Source of the DNA: Lewinellaceae bacterium
GTDB lineage: Bacteria; Bacteroidota; Bacteroidia; Chitinophagales; Saprospiraceae
NCBI GenBank assembly: GCA_020636155.1
Contig: JACJYM010000015.1
Span: 1 to 58,131 of the forward strand
Direction of reading: 5' to 3'
DNA length: 58,131 nt
The first letter of the stretch is position 1. Every line of letters starts with the position of its first letter. This document shows, piece by piece, positions 1-8,348 of this stretch. The notes below the pieces were generated by a model. That model had not been told where the DNA came from, did no database searches, and worked only from the letters and a program-made list of their open reading frames with translations. Both the position numbers and the translations under genes were made by a program.

Positions 1-2
1 AA

Positions 3-554
3 AACTATATCCTAAAAAAGGATTCGAGCAAAAATGACAACCTAAATATTTTATTGGAGATGTATCGTTATTGTCGCAAAAGCGAAATCTTCGAAGAAAT
101 GCTGGTAGATCAATACTTAAACTATGAAGACGATAAGTCTTTGATAGTCGGGGGCACTAAAAAAATCCTTAAATCTGACAATACTGCGAGCATTGATTTT
201 GCAAAAGAATACTATCCGGAAGAAGAAATCGTACAAGATTTTGGAAAAATATTGCTAAAAAGAACTTTTCAAGAAGAAAATACGTTATCAGAGATAATTA
301 AGCCTCAATTAAAGAATTGGGATCACGATAGAGTAGCTATTATTGACATGATACTAATCAAGATGGCCGCAATCGAATTTCAAGATTTTGAGACGATACC
401 TACTAAGGTTACTATTAATGAGTATTTAGATATTTCTAAGGATTACAGCACTCCTAAAAGCAATGAGTTTATCAATGGAATGTTGGACACGATTCTAGTA
501 AAATTAACTGAAGAAGGTAAAGTAAATAAATCAGGACGAGGTCTTAAAGAATAA
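3..554 (+). CDS. nusB: Transcription antitermination factor NusB, 5'-truncated by window edge
   Basis: The reading frame is open to the left edge of the window, so the gene starts outside it. A TTG at 54 is only an internal codon. The C-terminal half carries the NusB all-helical RNA-binding fold signature: a D-R segment followed by helix IIDMILIKMAAIEF, then the conserved TKVTINEYLDISKDYSTPKS and the FINGMLD helix. NusB works with NusE (S10) on boxA RNA in rRNA antitermination. Bacteroidota NusB proteins often have a long N-terminal helical extension, which fits the upstream open frame. The family call is firm; the true length cannot be seen. Confidence 0.9.
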   Translation, partial: NYILKKDSSKNDNLNILLEMYRYCRKSEIFEEMLVDQYLNYEDDKSLIVGGTKKILKSDNTASIDFAKEYYPEEEIVQDFGKILLKRTFQEENTLSEIIKPQLKNWDHDRVAIIDMILIKMAAIEFQDFETIPTKVTINEYLDISKDYSTPKSNEFINGMLDTILVKLTEEGKVNKSGRGLKE

Positions 555-620
555 AAGAATAATAGTCAATCCCCCCGATTATTGAGTTGAACTTATTATT
601 TAATTTGTTAATTAGATCCT

Positions 621-1160
621 ATGAAGAATTTAGTTTCATTATTATTTGTCTTTCTCGCCCTTAATAATATTTTGGGACAAGACGCCGTAGAACCCTTAGA
701 GGTAAAAAATACAGTCATATTACTTAACACGGAACCCATCAAAGTGGATTTAGCATCAAATGGCGAAATAGAGTCTATTTATGGCATTGAAGAAGGATAT
801 CTAGATGGGTACAACTTGGTAAAAAATGATTATACCATTGATCCTGAAATACCTGGTGCTGAAGTGGAAGGATATAAAATCGTATTCGTACCGGTTACAA
901 ATTTGAGCTTTGACGAAAATTTTGCTACACTTAATTCATCTTGTATTGCCAATCTCGATGCTGTAATTAGAGACATCAGAGCAGACAGGGAGAAAAAAAT
1001 AATCATTAAAAAGCCAGTAAGTAAAAATATTATTTTGAATAAAAATAGACTTCAAGCGATTCTAGATTATCTTAAAGTCAATGGGGTTTCTAGAGGAATC
1101 ATTGATTTTGAAGACAAATACGATGATACCGATAATTTTGAAATCAACGTAGTGAAGTAA
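621..1160 (+). CDS. Small secreted protein with a degenerate OmpA-like C-terminal domain
   Basis: This 179-residue protein begins with a clear signal peptide (MKNLVSLLFVFLALNNILGQ), so it is exported. Residues ~95-179 follow the OmpA-like order: a strand ending in F-x-F-type residues, an LDAVIRDI helix, a strand with III, then SKNIILNKNRLQAILDYL and a short strand after NGVSRG. That resembles the N-x-x-LS-x-x-RA-x-x-V-x-x-YL core of peptidoglycan-binding OmpA domains, but the usual HTD motif is absent, so peptidoglycan binding is doubtful. It lies 66 bp after nusB and is closed by a strong palindromic terminator. The fold is an inference; no specific function is claimed. Confidence 0.6.
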   Translation: MKNLVSLLFVFLALNNILGQDAVEPLEVKNTVILLNTEPIKVDLASNGEIESIYGIEEGYLDGYNLVKNDYTIDPEIPGAEVEGYKIVFVPVTNLSFDENFATLNSSCIANLDAVIRDIRADREKKIIIKKPVSKNIILNKNRLQAILDYLKVNGVSRGIIDFEDKYDDTDNFEINVVK

Positions 1161-1185
1161 TCGATAGAAGGTAAAAGAATTCAGA

Positions 1186-1239
1186 AACATGAAATAAAAA
1201 AAGCTCGGAAAATTTTCCGAGCTTTTTTTATTTCATGTT
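1186..1239. terminator. Bidirectional intrinsic terminator, perfect 54-bp palindrome
   Basis: Positions 1186-1212 are the exact reverse complement of 1213-1239, with no unpaired centre. The inner part is a GC-containing stem (AAGCTCGGAAAA and its complement) flanked by A and T runs, so either strand gives a hairpin followed by U residues. It sits between the convergent plus gene ending at 1160 and rpmA ending at 1255 on minus. Confidence 0.9.
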
Positions 1240-1254
1240 GATATTTTAATATCT

Positions 1255-1887
1255 CTATTCTTCTTCGCTTTTACTTTCAACAACTCTTCCCCCATCTAAT
1301 TCATCCTGCCACTTTTTCAATTCATCCCATTTGCCTTCAGCCGCCATCTTTGCTTGAGCAGGCCAAGTATCTGGTTTGTGAGTCGCATATCTTGGACCCG
1401 CATTTGAAAGTATTTGTTCGATAGACGCTACTTTAGTTGCGGCTAAATCTGCAAAACTCATGATACCTGCATCATTTAACAATCCAGCAATTTTTGGACC
1501 TATTCCTTCTACTTTCGTCAAATCGTCTTTCTTAGAAGTAGCTGCTGCCGTCGTGGCCACTGCTGCTGGTTTAGCTGCTGGTTTAGGTGCAGCCGCCTTC
1601 GGCTTAGCTGCCGGTTTCAAATCAGCCACCTCATCAATTGGCAATACAGATACAAAAGTTCTATCCATACGACCTTTTTTGAATACCACTCTACCATCAA
1701 TCAATGCATGAAGTGTCCAGTCCTTGCCAATACTTACATTGTCACCAGCATGGAATTTAGATCCTCTCTGTCTGATGATAATATTGCCAGCTTTGGCATA
1801 TTGACCACCAAATAATTTAACACCTAGTCTTTTACTCTTACTGTCCCGTCCGTTATCCGTACTACCGACACCTTTTTTATGAGCCAT
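1255..1887 (-). CDS. rpmA: Ribosomal protein L27 with C-terminal linker and helix-hairpin-helix domain
   Basis: Residues 1-85 are L27: MAHKKGVGST start, GRDSKSKRLGVK, FGGQ, AG-NIIIRQRG, GDNVSIGKDWTLHALIDG and VVFKKG. L27 sits near the peptidyl-transferase centre of the 50S subunit. Normal L27 stops near 85-90 residues, but this protein has 210. Residues ~90-119 are an Ala/Lys/Pro-rich linker and ~120-200 a helix-hairpin-helix-like domain (DDLTKVEGIGPKIAGLLNDA, then a TWPAQAKMAAEGKWDELKKW helix and an acidic end). The frame is continuous with no stop. Such HhH tails are, from memory, found on L21 of some Flavobacteriia; here the adjacent L21 lacks one. The gene follows rplU by 31 bp on the same strand. 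Confidence 0.93.
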   Translation of the reverse strand: MAHKKGVGSTDNGRDSKSKRLGVKLFGGQYAKAGNIIIRQRGSKFHAGDNVSIGKDWTLHALIDGRVVFKKGRMDRTFVSVLPIDEVADLKPAAKPKAAAPKPAAKPAAVATTAAATSKKDDLTKVEGIGPKIAGLLNDAGIMSFADLAATKVASIEQILSNAGPRYATHKPDTWPAQAKMAAEGKWDELKKWQDELDGGRVVESKSEEE

Positions 1888-1918
1888 TTTTTTACGTTTT
1901 AATAGTTAAGAAATAAGA

Positions 1919-2230
1919 TTAAAGGCTGATGCCATTGATCTTTAATTTAGTAAATTGTTGGCGATGACCATTTTTTCTTCTGTAACCCTTTCTTCTTTTT
2001 TTCTTAAAAATAATCACCTTGTCGCCCTTTAAATGTTCTAGGACGGTGGCACTTACAGAAGCACCTTTTACATTCGGCATGCCGATCTGAACTGAAGCAC
2101 CATCTTCTACCATCAATACTTGGTCGAAAGACATGCTATCACCTTCACTGGCTTCTAACCGGTGGACTAAAATCACTTGATCCTTAGTCACTTTCATTTG
2201 CTGACCGGCTATTTCTACGATTGCTAGCAT
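1919..2230 (-). CDS. rplU: Ribosomal protein L21
   Basis: At 103 residues this is a normal-length L21, a 23S-rRNA-binding protein of the 50S subunit. It shows the usual start MLAIVEIAGQQMKV, the VHRLEASEGD segment, the ATVLEHLKGDKVIIFKKKRR core with basic stretch, and the KGYRRKNGHRQQFTKLKI end. It has no C-terminal extension. It is first in a two-gene operon with rpmA and is preceded by the best-formed promoter in the window (2265-2295). Confidence 0.97.
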   Translation of the reverse strand: MLAIVEIAGQQMKVTKDQVILVHRLEASEGDSMSFDQVLMVEDGASVQIGMPNVKGASVSATVLEHLKGDKVIIFKKKRRKGYRRKNGHRQQFTKLKINGISL

Positions 2231-2264
2231 AATATTAATTAATTTAATTTTTAAAATAAGTCCG

Positions 2265-2295
2265 CAAAGGTAAGATTAATTTCTCATTCATACAA
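2265..2295 (-). promoter_or_regulatory. Bacteroidota-type promoter for rplU-rpmA
   Basis: On the minus strand a TTG (2295-2293) is followed by exactly 20 bases and then TACCTTTG (2272-2265), then C. This matches the -33 TTG and -7 TAnnTTTG consensus known for Bacteroidota sigma-ABfr. Transcription would start near 2258, about 28 bases before the rplU start. Confidence 0.75.
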
Positions 2296-2377
2296 GAGAT
2301 ATGTCCACATCGAAACAAATGTTTATAAAAATCATATTTACACTCGATTATTTTAAGTTTTTCCAATATACTTTCGA

Positions 2378-2385
2378 TAATTTTG
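2378..2385 (+). promoter_or_regulatory. -7 element TAATTTTG before the PLP enzyme at 2409
   Basis: TAATTTTG followed by C, 23 bases before the start codon, matches TAnnTTTG. No TTG lies at the ideal upstream spacing, so only the -7 part is supported. Confidence 0.45.
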
Positions 2386-2408
2386 CCTGAGTTAAACATA
2401 CGATGTAA

Positions 2409-3656
2409 ATGAATCACAAATTTAAGCCGGAAAGTCTCATGATGACCCATGGATATAAGCCGGCACTTTCCGAAGGAGCTATCAAATGTCCCATATTCCA
2501 AACATCCACCTTTGTATTTAAGAGTGCAGAAGAAGGAAAAGCATTTTTTGAAGTGGCTTATGGTAAAAGGGAGAAGTTACCTAACGAAGAATTAGGGTTA
2601 ATTTACAGTCGTCTGAATAATCCAGACCTCGAAATTTTAGAAAATCGCCTAAGCTTATGGGATGAAGCCGATGATTGTGCCATTTTTGAAAGTGGCATGT
2701 CTGCCATTTCTACCGTGTTATTAGAGTTTTTGTCTCCTGGAGATTTATTAGCATTTAGTACCCCACTCTATGGTGGAACAGATCACTTTATACATCATTT
2801 TTTACCAAAAATAGGGATAGAAATTATGGGATTTATTCCGGGTGAAGAATCAGGTGAATTACAAAAAAGAATCGAAGAAAAAGGACTAGGTGGCAAGCTA
2901 AAAATGATCTATATCGAAACACCTGCCAACCCTACCAATGACTTAATCGATATCGAAGCCTGTGCATCTATTGCAAAGCATTATTCCACTGACGACAATC
3001 AGGTGTTTTTAACCGTGGATAACACCTATATGGGGCCAATGTGGCAGCATCCACTTAAGCATGGGGCTGACATCGTGGTTTACTCCGCAACAAAGTATAT
3101 TGGTGGTCATAGTGACATCATTGCAGGAGCGGTGCTAGGAAATGCAGAAGTGATGAAACGGGTGAAAACTTTGCGTACTTTCTTAGGGAATATGGCTGGC
3201 CCATACACCGGATGGTTGCTCATGAGAAGTCTTGAAACCCTAAAAGTAAGGACCGATGAACAACAAAAAAATGCAGGTTACGTCGCCAGATATTTACAAT
3301 CACACCCAAAGATCAAACACGTCAATTATCTTGGATTCATACCAGAGGATAGTGAACAATACAAAATCAAACAAAAACAATGTTTGAGTAATGGCGCCAT
3401 GATATCTTTCCATGTCATAGGCGGTGAAAAAGAAGCATTTAAGTTTTTAAATGGCCTCAAGCTCATCAAGTTAGCCGTGAGCCTAGGAAGTACTGAAAGT
3501 CTAGCCGAGCATCCTAAAAGCATGACCCACTGCGACGTGGATCCACACGATCAAGAAATCTTGGGCATTGATGATTCCTTGGTACGGTTATCCGTTGGTG
3601 TTGAAAATTATCAAGACATAATATTTGACATCGAAAGAGCTCTGGGCGAGATATAG
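2409..3656 (+). CDS. Cys/Met-metabolism PLP enzyme (cystathionine gamma-synthase / methionine gamma-lyase family)
   Basis: This 415-residue protein is a type I-fold PLP enzyme of the trans-sulfuration family. Visible signatures are Y66-S-R68 and N71-P (phosphate-binding loop of the partner subunit), SGMSAIST at 95-102, ETPANPT at 170-176, D204 in TVDNTY (pyridine-nitrogen contact), and the Schiff-base lysine K229 in YSATKYIGGH. The family includes cystathionine gamma-synthase, cystathionine beta/gamma-lyase, methionine gamma-lyase and O-acetylhomoserine sulfhydrylase, and the reaction cannot be chosen from sequence alone. A ~15-residue insertion with YGKREKLPNE near residue 51 distinguishes it from the second family member at 12020. 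It appears to be monocistronic. Confidence 0.9.
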   Translation: MNHKFKPESLMMTHGYKPALSEGAIKCPIFQTSTFVFKSAEEGKAFFEVAYGKREKLPNEELGLIYSRLNNPDLEILENRLSLWDEADDCAIFESGMSAISTVLLEFLSPGDLLAFSTPLYGGTDHFIHHFLPKIGIEIMGFIPGEESGELQKRIEEKGLGGKLKMIYIETPANPTNDLIDIEACASIAKHYSTDDNQVFLTVDNTYMGPMWQHPLKHGADIVVYSATKYIGGHSDIIAGAVLGNAEVMKRVKTLRTFLGNMAGPYTGWLLMRSLETLKVRTDEQQKNAGYVARYLQSHPKIKHVNYLGFIPEDSEQYKIKQKQCLSNGAMISFHVIGGEKEAFKFLNGLKLIKLAVSLGSTESLAEHPKSMTHCDVDPHDQEILGIDDSLVRLSVGVENYQDIIFDIERALGEI

Positions 3657-3795
3657 CGGGAGTTTTAATCCATATCCCCTAGTTTGATTTTCATGTGATA
3701 TTTAGCCTTGCTAAAAAAAGTGACATAGGTGGTTATCCACTTAAATCACCTATTCCAATACATTAAAATTTTTATAATATAAAAAATCACTATAT

Positions 3796-3825
3796 TTATT
3801 CCTTAATTAACTTATCAAGGAATAA
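3796..3825 (+). repeat. 9-bp inverted repeat abutting a start codon
   Basis: TTATTCCTT (3796-3804) and AAGGAATAA (3817-3825) are exact reverse complements with a 12-base spacer, and the right arm ends directly before the ATG at 3826. A hairpin here would hold the ribosome-loading region of the membrane TPR gene. An operator is the alternative. A second weak hairpin (ATAGGTG 3725-3731 with CACCTAT 3747-3753) lies upstream. Confidence 0.5.
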
Positions 3826-5787
3826 ATGTCTAAAAAATCTAAGAACATAAGTAAAGCTTCCGTGGTAGATACTTCTCGGTCAACAAACAAAAAATCGACC
3901 AAACCCAGCGAATATTGGGATATTTTGTGGATTTTACTGGCGACCATTGCCACGTTTTTAATGACGAGTGATAATGGCTTTGTCAATTGGGATGATGATA
4001 AAAATTTCTATGAAAATAAAATTATAACCACGCTTACAGGAGATAATTTTTGGCAAAAAACAATTGAACTCTTTCAAATTAGCAATAACGTCATAGGTAA
4101 TTATAATCCATTGAGCAATTGGACTTTTCTAGTTGAAAACAAATTTTTCGGTCTTAATGAGCCGGGAAATTCTCACATTATCAATTTACTGCTGCACCTT
4201 TTGTGTGTCTATCTTGTCTATCGCATTGTACAGCGAATGTCCCTCAGCAGAATGGTCGTAATCATTGCCACACTGCTTTTTGCCGTACACCCCATGAGAG
4301 TTGAATCAGTGGTCTGGATTACGGAACGGAAAGATGTCTTATTCGGGGCATTTTATTTGGCCGCCATATTAAATTATCTAAAATACAAGGTGGATAAATC
4401 AAAGTTGAGATTGATTTCAATTTATATACTTTTTTTATTGTCATTACTGTCAAAAGTGCAAGCCGTCATGCTGCCCCTTTCACTCATTTGTTTTGACTAT
4501 TACTATGATAAACGTATAGAAATCAAACAATTCCTTACTAAATTCCCGATGTTCCTATTCTCATTATTTTTTGGGCTTCTGGCCATCTATTTACTCAAGG
4601 AATACGGTTCCATTGATAGCAATGATCAGTTCACGGGTATCTCCCGTATTTTTATAGGGTCGTATTCATTGTTGGTTTATCTCGTCAAATCCATCCTGCC
4701 ATTCCGACTGTCACCACTATATCCCTACCCTTCTGAACTCAACTGGGTATTTTATGCCAGCATTTTCATCTTTCCACTTTACATCTTTGCATTGTACAAA
4801 TCCTATAGGAATAAGGACACCGTTTATTTTTTCGGATTATCCTTTTTTCTTGTCAATATTTTCATGCTGCTTCAAATTTTAGGAGCAGGGCAAGGATTTA
4901 TTGCGGATAGGTTTACATACATTGCTTATCTCGGATTATTCATTATTTATGCCCAATTGATTCAAACATTACTGGATAAATACCCTAAGAAAAAGTTGGT
5001 CATCAGTATCGGTATGGCAGGTATTATGGCCATATATGCAATGATGAGTTTTAACCAAACAAAAATATGGAAAGATAGTGGCACCCTGTGGAGTCATGTT
5101 CTCAAATATTACCAAAACATCACCTTACCCTACGGAAATAGAGCTAATTTTTACCGTGACGAGGGCATGAAAAAAGAAGCGCTTGCCGATTATAATAATG
5201 CCATATCACTGAAGCCGTCAGCTGCAACTTATAACAGCCGAGCCAGACTTTACTTTGATAGCGGGAATAACAGAGATACCATTATTTTAGCACTCAATGA
5301 TTACAATAAGGCCATCGAAATAGAAGAAGATAAAAGCAAAATCGGCGAATACTATGTCAATCGCGGCGCAACGTGGGCAAGGCTGGGAGATCTGGATAAA
5401 TCCATTGAAGATCTTAATATGGGCTTAAAACTAAAACCCGATCAACTCTCCGGATACATTAATCGATCCATCATGTATCGAAGCAAAGGGGATTATAAAA
5501 ATTCACTCGAGGATATTAAGACTTACTTAAAATTCAATCCAAATTCTGCTGATATCTGGTACGAAAAAGGGATTCTCGAACGGTATTTTAAGAATACTCA
5601 GGAGGCATTAAATAATTTCAATCAAGCCATCCGTATTGATGATAATAAAGCGATTTATTACTATGGTCGGTCACAAGCTTGGTATGACTTGCAGAATATT
5701 GACAATGCAAGAAAAGACTTTAACATGTCATTGGCAAAAGGATTTGATAAATATGATTCAAATTACAGAAACTTACTCGGCATATAA
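3826..5787 (+). CDS. TMTC-like multi-pass membrane protein with C-terminal TPR repeats
   Basis: This 653-residue protein has a polar N-terminus (1-30), then about ten hydrophobic segments from ~32 to ~410, then TPR repeats from ~430 to 650. Between the first two membrane segments lie NWDDD (54-58) and a NYNPLSNWTF loop. HPMRVESVVWITERKDVLF at 155-173 follows a membrane segment. This arrangement is typical of bacterial proteins related to TMTC / O-mannosyltransferase-type GT-C enzymes. The TPRs have the usual Gly/Ala/Tyr spacing and G-x-x-x-x-A-x-x-D/N-x-x-x-A units with P-x-x end caps. A lipid-linked glycosyltransferase role is plausible for the GT-C part but not shown. It stands alone; the 169 bp upstream hold two small hairpins. 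Confidence 0.75.
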   Translation: MSKKSKNISKASVVDTSRSTNKKSTKPSEYWDILWILLATIATFLMTSDNGFVNWDDDKNFYENKIITTLTGDNFWQKTIELFQISNNVIGNYNPLSNWTFLVENKFFGLNEPGNSHIINLLLHLLCVYLVYRIVQRMSLSRMVVIIATLLFAVHPMRVESVVWITERKDVLFGAFYLAAILNYLKYKVDKSKLRLISIYILFLLSLLSKVQAVMLPLSLICFDYYYDKRIEIKQFLTKFPMFLFSLFFGLLAIYLLKEYGSIDSNDQFTGISRIFIGSYSLLVYLVKSILPFRLSPLYPYPSELNWVFYASIFIFPLYIFALYKSYRNKDTVYFFGLSFFLVNIFMLLQILGAGQGFIADRFTYIAYLGLFIIYAQLIQTLLDKYPKKKLVISIGMAGIMAIYAMMSFNQTKIWKDSGTLWSHVLKYYQNITLPYGNRANFYRDEGMKKEALADYNNAISLKPSAATYNSRARLYFDSGNNRDTIILALNDYNKAIEIEEDKSKIGEYYVNRGATWARLGDLDKSIEDLNMGLKLKPDQLSGYINRSIMYRSKGDYKNSLEDIKTYLKFNPNSADIWYEKGILERYFKNTQEALNNFNQAIRIDDNKAIYYYGRSQAWYDLQNIDNARKDFNMSLAKGFDKYDSNYRNLLGI

Positions 5788-5911
5788 AATATCTTATAAT
5801 GAGTAAATTACACATTAAATGTTATTTTAACTTGAAATTTACCAGTTGCCCCAATTTAAATTTTAAGGATTTTCTAACTTTTTGGAATATAAATTGCAAG
5901 GATATTTTCAA

Positions 5912-5919
5912 TACATTTG
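5912..5919 (+). promoter_or_regulatory. -7 element TACATTTG before the M23 peptidase gene
   Basis: TACATTTG followed by CAA matches the Bacteroidota -7 element. It lies 62 bases before the start at 5982. A TTG exists at 5894-5896, but the 15-base spacing is shorter than ideal. Confidence 0.45.
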
Positions 5920-5981
5920 CAAGCGCTTCACCAAAAGTGACGAATCATAATGGATGAAGCCACACTAAACTTACACAATTA

Positions 5982-7277
5982 ATGGAGAATTTGACGAAAA
6001 AGAATTTCAAGAGAAATTTACTTGACTTTGCTTATGCCATCGTTCTTGCCGGAGTAATCTTTGCTGGCTATAAGTATCTTGAAAATAAAGCAGCGAGTAG
6101 TGTTGTAATACCAGAAGCAACGGTTAAGAGGAGCAATATAAAATTTGGGTTTAATCTAGATTCCTTATATATAGAATCAAATGTAATTCAACAATCTGAC
6201 CTCATGGGCGACATCTTATATGCTCAAGGCATCAATTACCAAACCATTGCCGCCCTTGAAAATAAAGCCAAAGACATTTTTAGTGTAAGAAAAATCAGAA
6301 GTGGAAAAAAATATCACCTCATTAAAGAAGATGAATGCGGCGATGTATTAGCCATGGTCTATGAGCCTAATAGCATTCAGTATGTAGTTTTTGACCTTCG
6401 AGATTCCGTGAATGTAGACTTGGTCGATAAGCATGTCGATGTATGTCAAGACATCGTAACCGGTGAGGTCGAAACAAGCTTATGGGAATCATTAGAAAAC
6501 CAAAACGTGAGTTATCACATCATTGATTTAATGGAAAACGCATTGAGTGGCTCAGTCGATTTTTACCATGTGCAGCAGGGCGACAAATACAAACTAATCT
6601 ATGAAAAAAAATATGTCGATGGCAAATCCGTGGGCTTAGGCAAAGTATTGGGTGCTTACTTTTCTAATCAACAAGGAGAACATTATAGTTACTATTTCAG
6701 TGATGACAAGCTGTCGGGCTATTACGATTCTGAAGGGCGACCAAACCAAGGGACTTTCTTGATGGCACCAATAAAATCATCATACCGGGTATCTTCAGGT
6801 TATAATCTCAAAAGATTTCATCCGATTAAAAAGGTGAGAATACCACACCTTGGCACTGATTATGCAGCGCCTTATGGAACTCCCATCATTTCTGTCGCTG
6901 ATGGTGTGGTTGAAAAAGCAGGATATACTGCCAATAATGGAAGATACGTCAAAATAAGACACGACAAAACTTATGAGACACAATATCTCCACATGCAAAG
7001 ATTTGGAAATGGAATCAGATCAGGTGTAAGAGTGAAGCAAGGTCAAGTGATCGGATATGTAGGGAGTACTGGACTCGCCACAGGGCCTCATGTATGCTTT
7101 CGGTTTTGGAAAAATGGCAGACAAGTGGATCACAGAAGGGAAATTTTCCCACCTTCGCCGCCAATGCCGGAAAGCGAACTTCCAAAGTTTTTTGAAGTAC
7201 GAGACAATATGAAAAGCTTGCTAGATCAAATACAAATCCAAAGTAACGATAATCAAAAATCAACTTATAATACTTAG
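5982..7277 (+). CDS. M23-family zinc endopeptidase-like envelope protein with HxC in place of HxH
   Basis: This 431-residue protein has one N-terminal membrane segment (~15-32), a middle region resembling OapA/LysM-adjacent domains of gamma-type M23 proteins (~50-260), and an M23 (LytM/lysostaphin) domain at ~275-385. Visible metal and active-site residues are H289-x3-D293 and H337 in YLHM. The final motif reads G-P-H370-V-C372-F where most family members have HxH. In LytM the second His of that motif is a zinc ligand, so Cys may replace it or the enzyme may be inactive. The likely role is cleavage of peptidoglycan cross-links in the periplasm. The stop lies 9 bp from the convergent histidine kinase. 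Confidence 0.85.
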   Translation: MENLTKKNFKRNLLDFAYAIVLAGVIFAGYKYLENKAASSVVIPEATVKRSNIKFGFNLDSLYIESNVIQQSDLMGDILYAQGINYQTIAALENKAKDIFSVRKIRSGKKYHLIKEDECGDVLAMVYEPNSIQYVVFDLRDSVNVDLVDKHVDVCQDIVTGEVETSLWESLENQNVSYHIIDLMENALSGSVDFYHVQQGDKYKLIYEKKYVDGKSVGLGKVLGAYFSNQQGEHYSYYFSDDKLSGYYDSEGRPNQGTFLMAPIKSSYRVSSGYNLKRFHPIKKVRIPHLGTDYAAPYGTPIISVADGVVEKAGYTANNGRYVKIRHDKTYETQYLHMQRFGNGIRSGVRVKQGQVIGYVGSTGLATGPHVCFRFWKNGRQVDHRREIFPPSPPMPESELPKFFEVRDNMKSLLDQIQIQSNDNQKSTYNT

Positions 7278-7286
7278 GATATAATA

Positions 7287-8339
7287 CTAATTTCCTCTTT
7301 TTTGTAGTGTAAATCCGAATGTAGAGCCTTGATTGGGAGTGCTTCTTACGGTAATTTTTCCTTTATGCATTTCGACAATATGCTTCACAATGCTCAGCCC
7401 AAGGCCTGAGCCACCTTCCTTGCGAGATCGGTTGCTATCGACTCGATAGAAACGGTCAAAAATATGCTTAAGGTGTTGCTGTTCTATACCGATACCATTA
7501 TCTGAAACCTCTACCAAAACTTTGTCATCCATAGGATAAAAAGCGACTTTTGTACTGCCATTTTCGACCCCGTATTTGATGGAGTTCATTATCAGATTAG
7601 AAAAGACACGTATTAATCCTTCCCTGTTGGCATTGACATAAATCTGCATATCAGCACCCGATTTAAATTCCAGTTTTATTCGTTTTTCCTTAGCCAATAT
7701 TTTTAAATCACTAAAGACATCTTCTACCAAACTTTTCAATTCTATTTTAGACAATTCCAGATTGAGAACACCTGATTCTATCTTGTTGATGGTTTCTAAA
7801 TCGCTGATAATAAATTGAAGTCTTTCGACATTGGCGACGGCTCTCTCTAAGAACTGTTTAAGGATTTTTTCATTATACATTCCCCCCTCCAGTAAGGTCA
7901 ACAAGTATCCCTGTATGCTGAAAATAGGTGTTTTCAACTCGTGCGAAACATTTCCTACAAAATTTTTGCGGTAGGTTTCAAGTTCTTGTAATTGGCTAAG
8001 CTCTTTTTTCGCTTCTAAACTGTTTTGGTGAACATCCGATTCCAATTGCTCTAAGGATATATTTTTTAAATTGTCCACCAACGAATCCGATAAACTAGAC
8101 TTCTGGCTACCAATTATTTTATAGATAATTTTAATCTTCCTGAAGATGAAATATTCTAGTATTTGTCTTAAGACAAAATAATTGAGAATAAAGACAATAG
8201 GCAAAAACAAAAACATTTGCCAACTTAGATTAAAGCCATCACCGAGATAGTAGAATATAAAAAAGGTCGCTATTTCTAATGCGAAAAAAATAACACTAGT
8301 GAGAAGAATTATTTGACGAATCGAAAGGTTTTTAAACAT
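7287..8339 (-). CDS. PhoR-like sensor histidine kinase
   Basis: This is a 350-residue membrane kinase. Two N-terminal membrane segments (~8-31 and ~40-60) enclose only a very short outer loop, so no periplasmic sensor domain is present. Next comes a linker, then HisKA with FVGNVSHELKTPIFSIQGY (phospho-acceptor H133), and HATPase with N (NLIMNSIKYG), G1 (DNGIGI), F (FDRFYRVD) and G2 (GGSGLGLSIV) boxes. The motifs match PhoR-type kinases. It follows the response-regulator gene by 9 bp on the same strand and almost certainly phosphorylates it. Phosphate sensing is not shown, since no pst or phoU genes lie nearby. Confidence 0.92.
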   Translation of the reverse strand: MFKNLSIRQIILLTSVIFFALEIATFFIFYYLGDGFNLSWQMFLFLPIVFILNYFVLRQILEYFIFRKIKIIYKIIGSQKSSLSDSLVDNLKNISLEQLESDVHQNSLEAKKELSQLQELETYRKNFVGNVSHELKTPIFSIQGYLLTLLEGGMYNEKILKQFLERAVANVERLQFIISDLETINKIESGVLNLELSKIELKSLVEDVFSDLKILAKEKRIKLEFKSGADMQIYVNANREGLIRVFSNLIMNSIKYGVENGSTKVAFYPMDDKVLVEVSDNGIGIEQQHLKHIFDRFYRVDSNRSRKEGGSGLGLSIVKHIVEMHKGKITVRSTPNQGSTFGFTLQKRGN

Positions 8340-8348
8340 ATTTTGTAA

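Noticed and set aside
1460..1711. Alanine-rich open frame on plus opposite rpmA
   Set aside because: It is the mirror of the Ala/Lys/Pro linker of L27 on minus; the repetitive codons keep the antisense frame open.
5799..5957. 52-codon open frame (starts MSKLHIKCYF) between the TPR gene and the M23 gene
   Set aside because: It is low-complexity, Asn/Phe/Lys-rich, and covers the -7 element at 5912, so it is more likely untranslated upstream DNA.
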